A DNA stretch of 64,000 bases from DASQDN01 sp963833675 (lineage in GTDB: Bacteria; Acidobacteriota; Terriglobia; Bryobacterales; Bryobacteraceae): positions 1 to 64,000 of the forward strand of contig CAWHYW010000004.1 of the NCBI GenBank assembly GCA_963833675.1. The letters run 5' to 3'. The position numbers and the translations under genes are program-made. Every line of letters starts with the position of its first letter. Position 1 is the first letter of the stretch. Below, piece by piece: positions 63,318-64,000 of the stretch. The notes beneath the pieces were generated by a model. It searched no databases, was not told the DNA's origin, and saw only the letters and a program-made list of their open reading frames with translations.

Positions 63318-63349
63318 GCCCGCAAATCCTTCGCGCATCGCTTGACAGT

Positions 63350-63366
63350 TTGATAATGATTATTAA
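63350..63366. promoter_or_regulatory. PerR/Fur-like box upstream of the Fur-family gene
   Basis: TTGATAATGATTATTAA contains a 7-1-7 dyad (TGATAAT-G-ATTATTA) close to the PerR consensus TTATAATnATTATAA. It lies next to TTGACA (63342-63347), a likely -35, and 19 nt before the ATG. Autoregulation by the encoded protein is expected. Confidence 0.65.
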
Positions 63367-63384
63367 ACAATAGGAATTGTTGAG

Positions 63385-63825
63385 ATGCAGCGAAGCAACC
63401 AAGCACAAAGCTTTCGGGAGATGTGCGAACGCCATGGTTTGGCGGTCACGCATCAGCGGCAGATCATCTTCGGAACGCTCGCCGGGATGCGTGGGCATCC
63501 GAGTCCCGAGGCCGTGTACGATCTGGTGAAGGAACATATCCCGTCTATCTCGCTGGCGACGGTTTATAAGAATCTCAAAACGTTCGAAGAGCACGGTCTG
63601 ATCCGGGAAGTGAGTCCGCATCATGGGTCGGCGCGATTCGAAACGAATGCGGTTCCGCACCACCACCTCGTCTGTCTGCGCTGCAAGGCAATTATGGACC
63701 TGCCCGAAGCCGATGTCGGCCCAGTCCGACTGAAGAAGCGCGCTCCCGGCGGGTTCCGCATCGAACGCTACAACGTGGAAATATTCGGCGTGTGCGGAAA
63801 ATGCGCGAGGCAACCCGAGTCATAA
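63385..63825 (+). CDS. perR: Fur-family regulator, PerR-like
   Basis: 146 aa. Winged helix (GLAVTHQRQIIFGTLAGMRGHPSPEAVYD, ISLATVYKNLKTFEEHGLI), metal-site histidines HHHLVCLRC and structural zinc pairs CLRC and CGKC. The next gene is a peroxiredoxin, and the PerR-type operator upstream supports a peroxide-sensing rather than iron-uptake role. A Fur assignment cannot be fully excluded. Confidence 0.85.
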   Translation: MQRSNQAQSFREMCERHGLAVTHQRQIIFGTLAGMRGHPSPEAVYDLVKEHIPSISLATVYKNLKTFEEHGLIREVSPHHGSARFETNAVPHHHLVCLRCKAIMDLPEADVGPVRLKKRAPGGFRIERYNVEIFGVCGKCARQPES

Positions 63826-63865
63826 GTTCGCGAACGAAGCATCAAACACGGAAAAGGAGAGATGA

Positions 63866-64000
63866 ATGTTAGGAGTCGGAGATAAATTCCCCGAGTTCAA
63901 AGTAAAGGCTACGGTAAGCACGGACAAGAACAACGCCTTCAAAGATTTGACGAATGAGTCGTATCCCGGCAAGTGGAAGATCTATTTCTTCTGGCCGAAA
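63866..64000 (+). CDS. Peroxiredoxin (AhpC-like), 5' part only
   Basis: Truncated by the window end. The first 45 residues MLGVGDKFPEFKVKATVST through YPGKWKIYFFWPK match the N-terminus of AhpC-type peroxiredoxins; the peroxidatic Cys would come just beyond the edge. GGAGAG (63856-63861) precedes the ATG. Likely co-regulated with the PerR-like gene 40 nt upstream. Confidence 0.85.
   Translation, partial: MLGVGDKFPEFKVKATVSTDKNNAFKDLTNESYPGKWKIYFFWPK

Noticed and set aside
1..64000. CRISPR arrays, insertion sequences, prophage, rRNA or tRNA genes
   Set aside because: No regularly spaced repeats, transposase, integrase, capsid or RNA-gene signatures were recognised on reading; a dedicated tRNA/Rfam scan was not possible.

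Overview
The window looks like a chromosome segment of an Acidobacteriota bacterium, most likely of the Bryobacterales/Solibacter lineage. Evidence: a protein with the Solibacter-type TIGR03437 domain (59.4-60.2 kb), PEP-CTERM sorting signals, many secreted oxidoreductases and PAP2-type enzymes, an NtrC/kinase pair next to a HlyD/ABC export cluster, and a moderately GC-rich, tightly packed gene order. No phage, plasmid, insertion sequence, CRISPR array, rRNA or tRNA gene was recognised.

Layout. 0-4.5 kb: a drug-efflux operon read leftward (PadR repressor, TolC-like channel, RND permease); the permease is broken by three frameshifts and a nonsense codon. 4.7-10.4 kb: PEP-CTERM protein, PLP decarboxylase, arylsulfotransferase-like protein, YbaK deacylase and a GT87-like membrane protein. 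10.6-15.4 kb: the translation/secretion operon ffh-rpsP-khpA-rimM-trmD-rplS-rnhB, then a small membrane protein and a 38-residue peptide that is little more than a PEP-CTERM signal. 15.5-19.5 kb: a zinc-finger membrane protein, a membrane-anchored degenerate JAMM/MPN protein, a metallothionein-like peptide, a tandem-repeat vanadium haloperoxidase/PAP2 protein and a small secreted protein. 19.5-24.2 kb (leftward): hutI, ftcD fusion, lipA, AGE-family epimerase. 24.4-30.0 kb (leftward): ADP-ribosylglycohydrolase-like protein and a HlyD adaptor with two ABC ATPases but no permease. 30.3-33.0 kb: NtrC-type regulator and histidine kinase. 33-40.5 kb: gamma-glutamyltransferase, methyltransferase ending at a premature amber codon, DUF4440 protein, DnaE2. 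40.6-42 kb: ECF sigma factor and probable anti-sigma factor. 42-49.8 kb (leftward): Gfo/Idh oxidoreductase, XdhC, MocA, AsmA-like protein, coiled-coil protein and a frameshifted lytic transglycosylase. 49.9-59.3 kb: esterase, SDR, Hsp70-like protein, Ca2+/H+ exchanger, cyclase, purS, second Gfo/Idh protein, MBL hydrolase with an apparent CTG start, purB, response regulator. 59.4-64 kb: frameshifted TIGR03437 protein, VirB10/TrbI-like protein, Na+/solute symporter with a frameshifted tail, cold shock protein, Fur/PerR regulator behind a PerR-like box and the start of a peroxiredoxin.

Two themes recur. Genes are very compact: seven convergent pairs overlap at their 3' ends and many operon genes overlap by 4 nt or abut with no gap. 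Several otherwise good genes carry single-base lesions (RND permease, lytic transglycosylase, TIGR03437 protein, symporter tail, methyltransferase amber codon). These may be real decay or assembly errors and should be checked on reads. No clearly novel multi-gene system was found. The most unusual items are the stand-alone PEP-CTERM micropeptide, the degenerate membrane JAMM protein, the half-degenerate haloperoxidase duplication, the CTG start and the structured leader with a small upstream peptide before the NtrC-type regulator.
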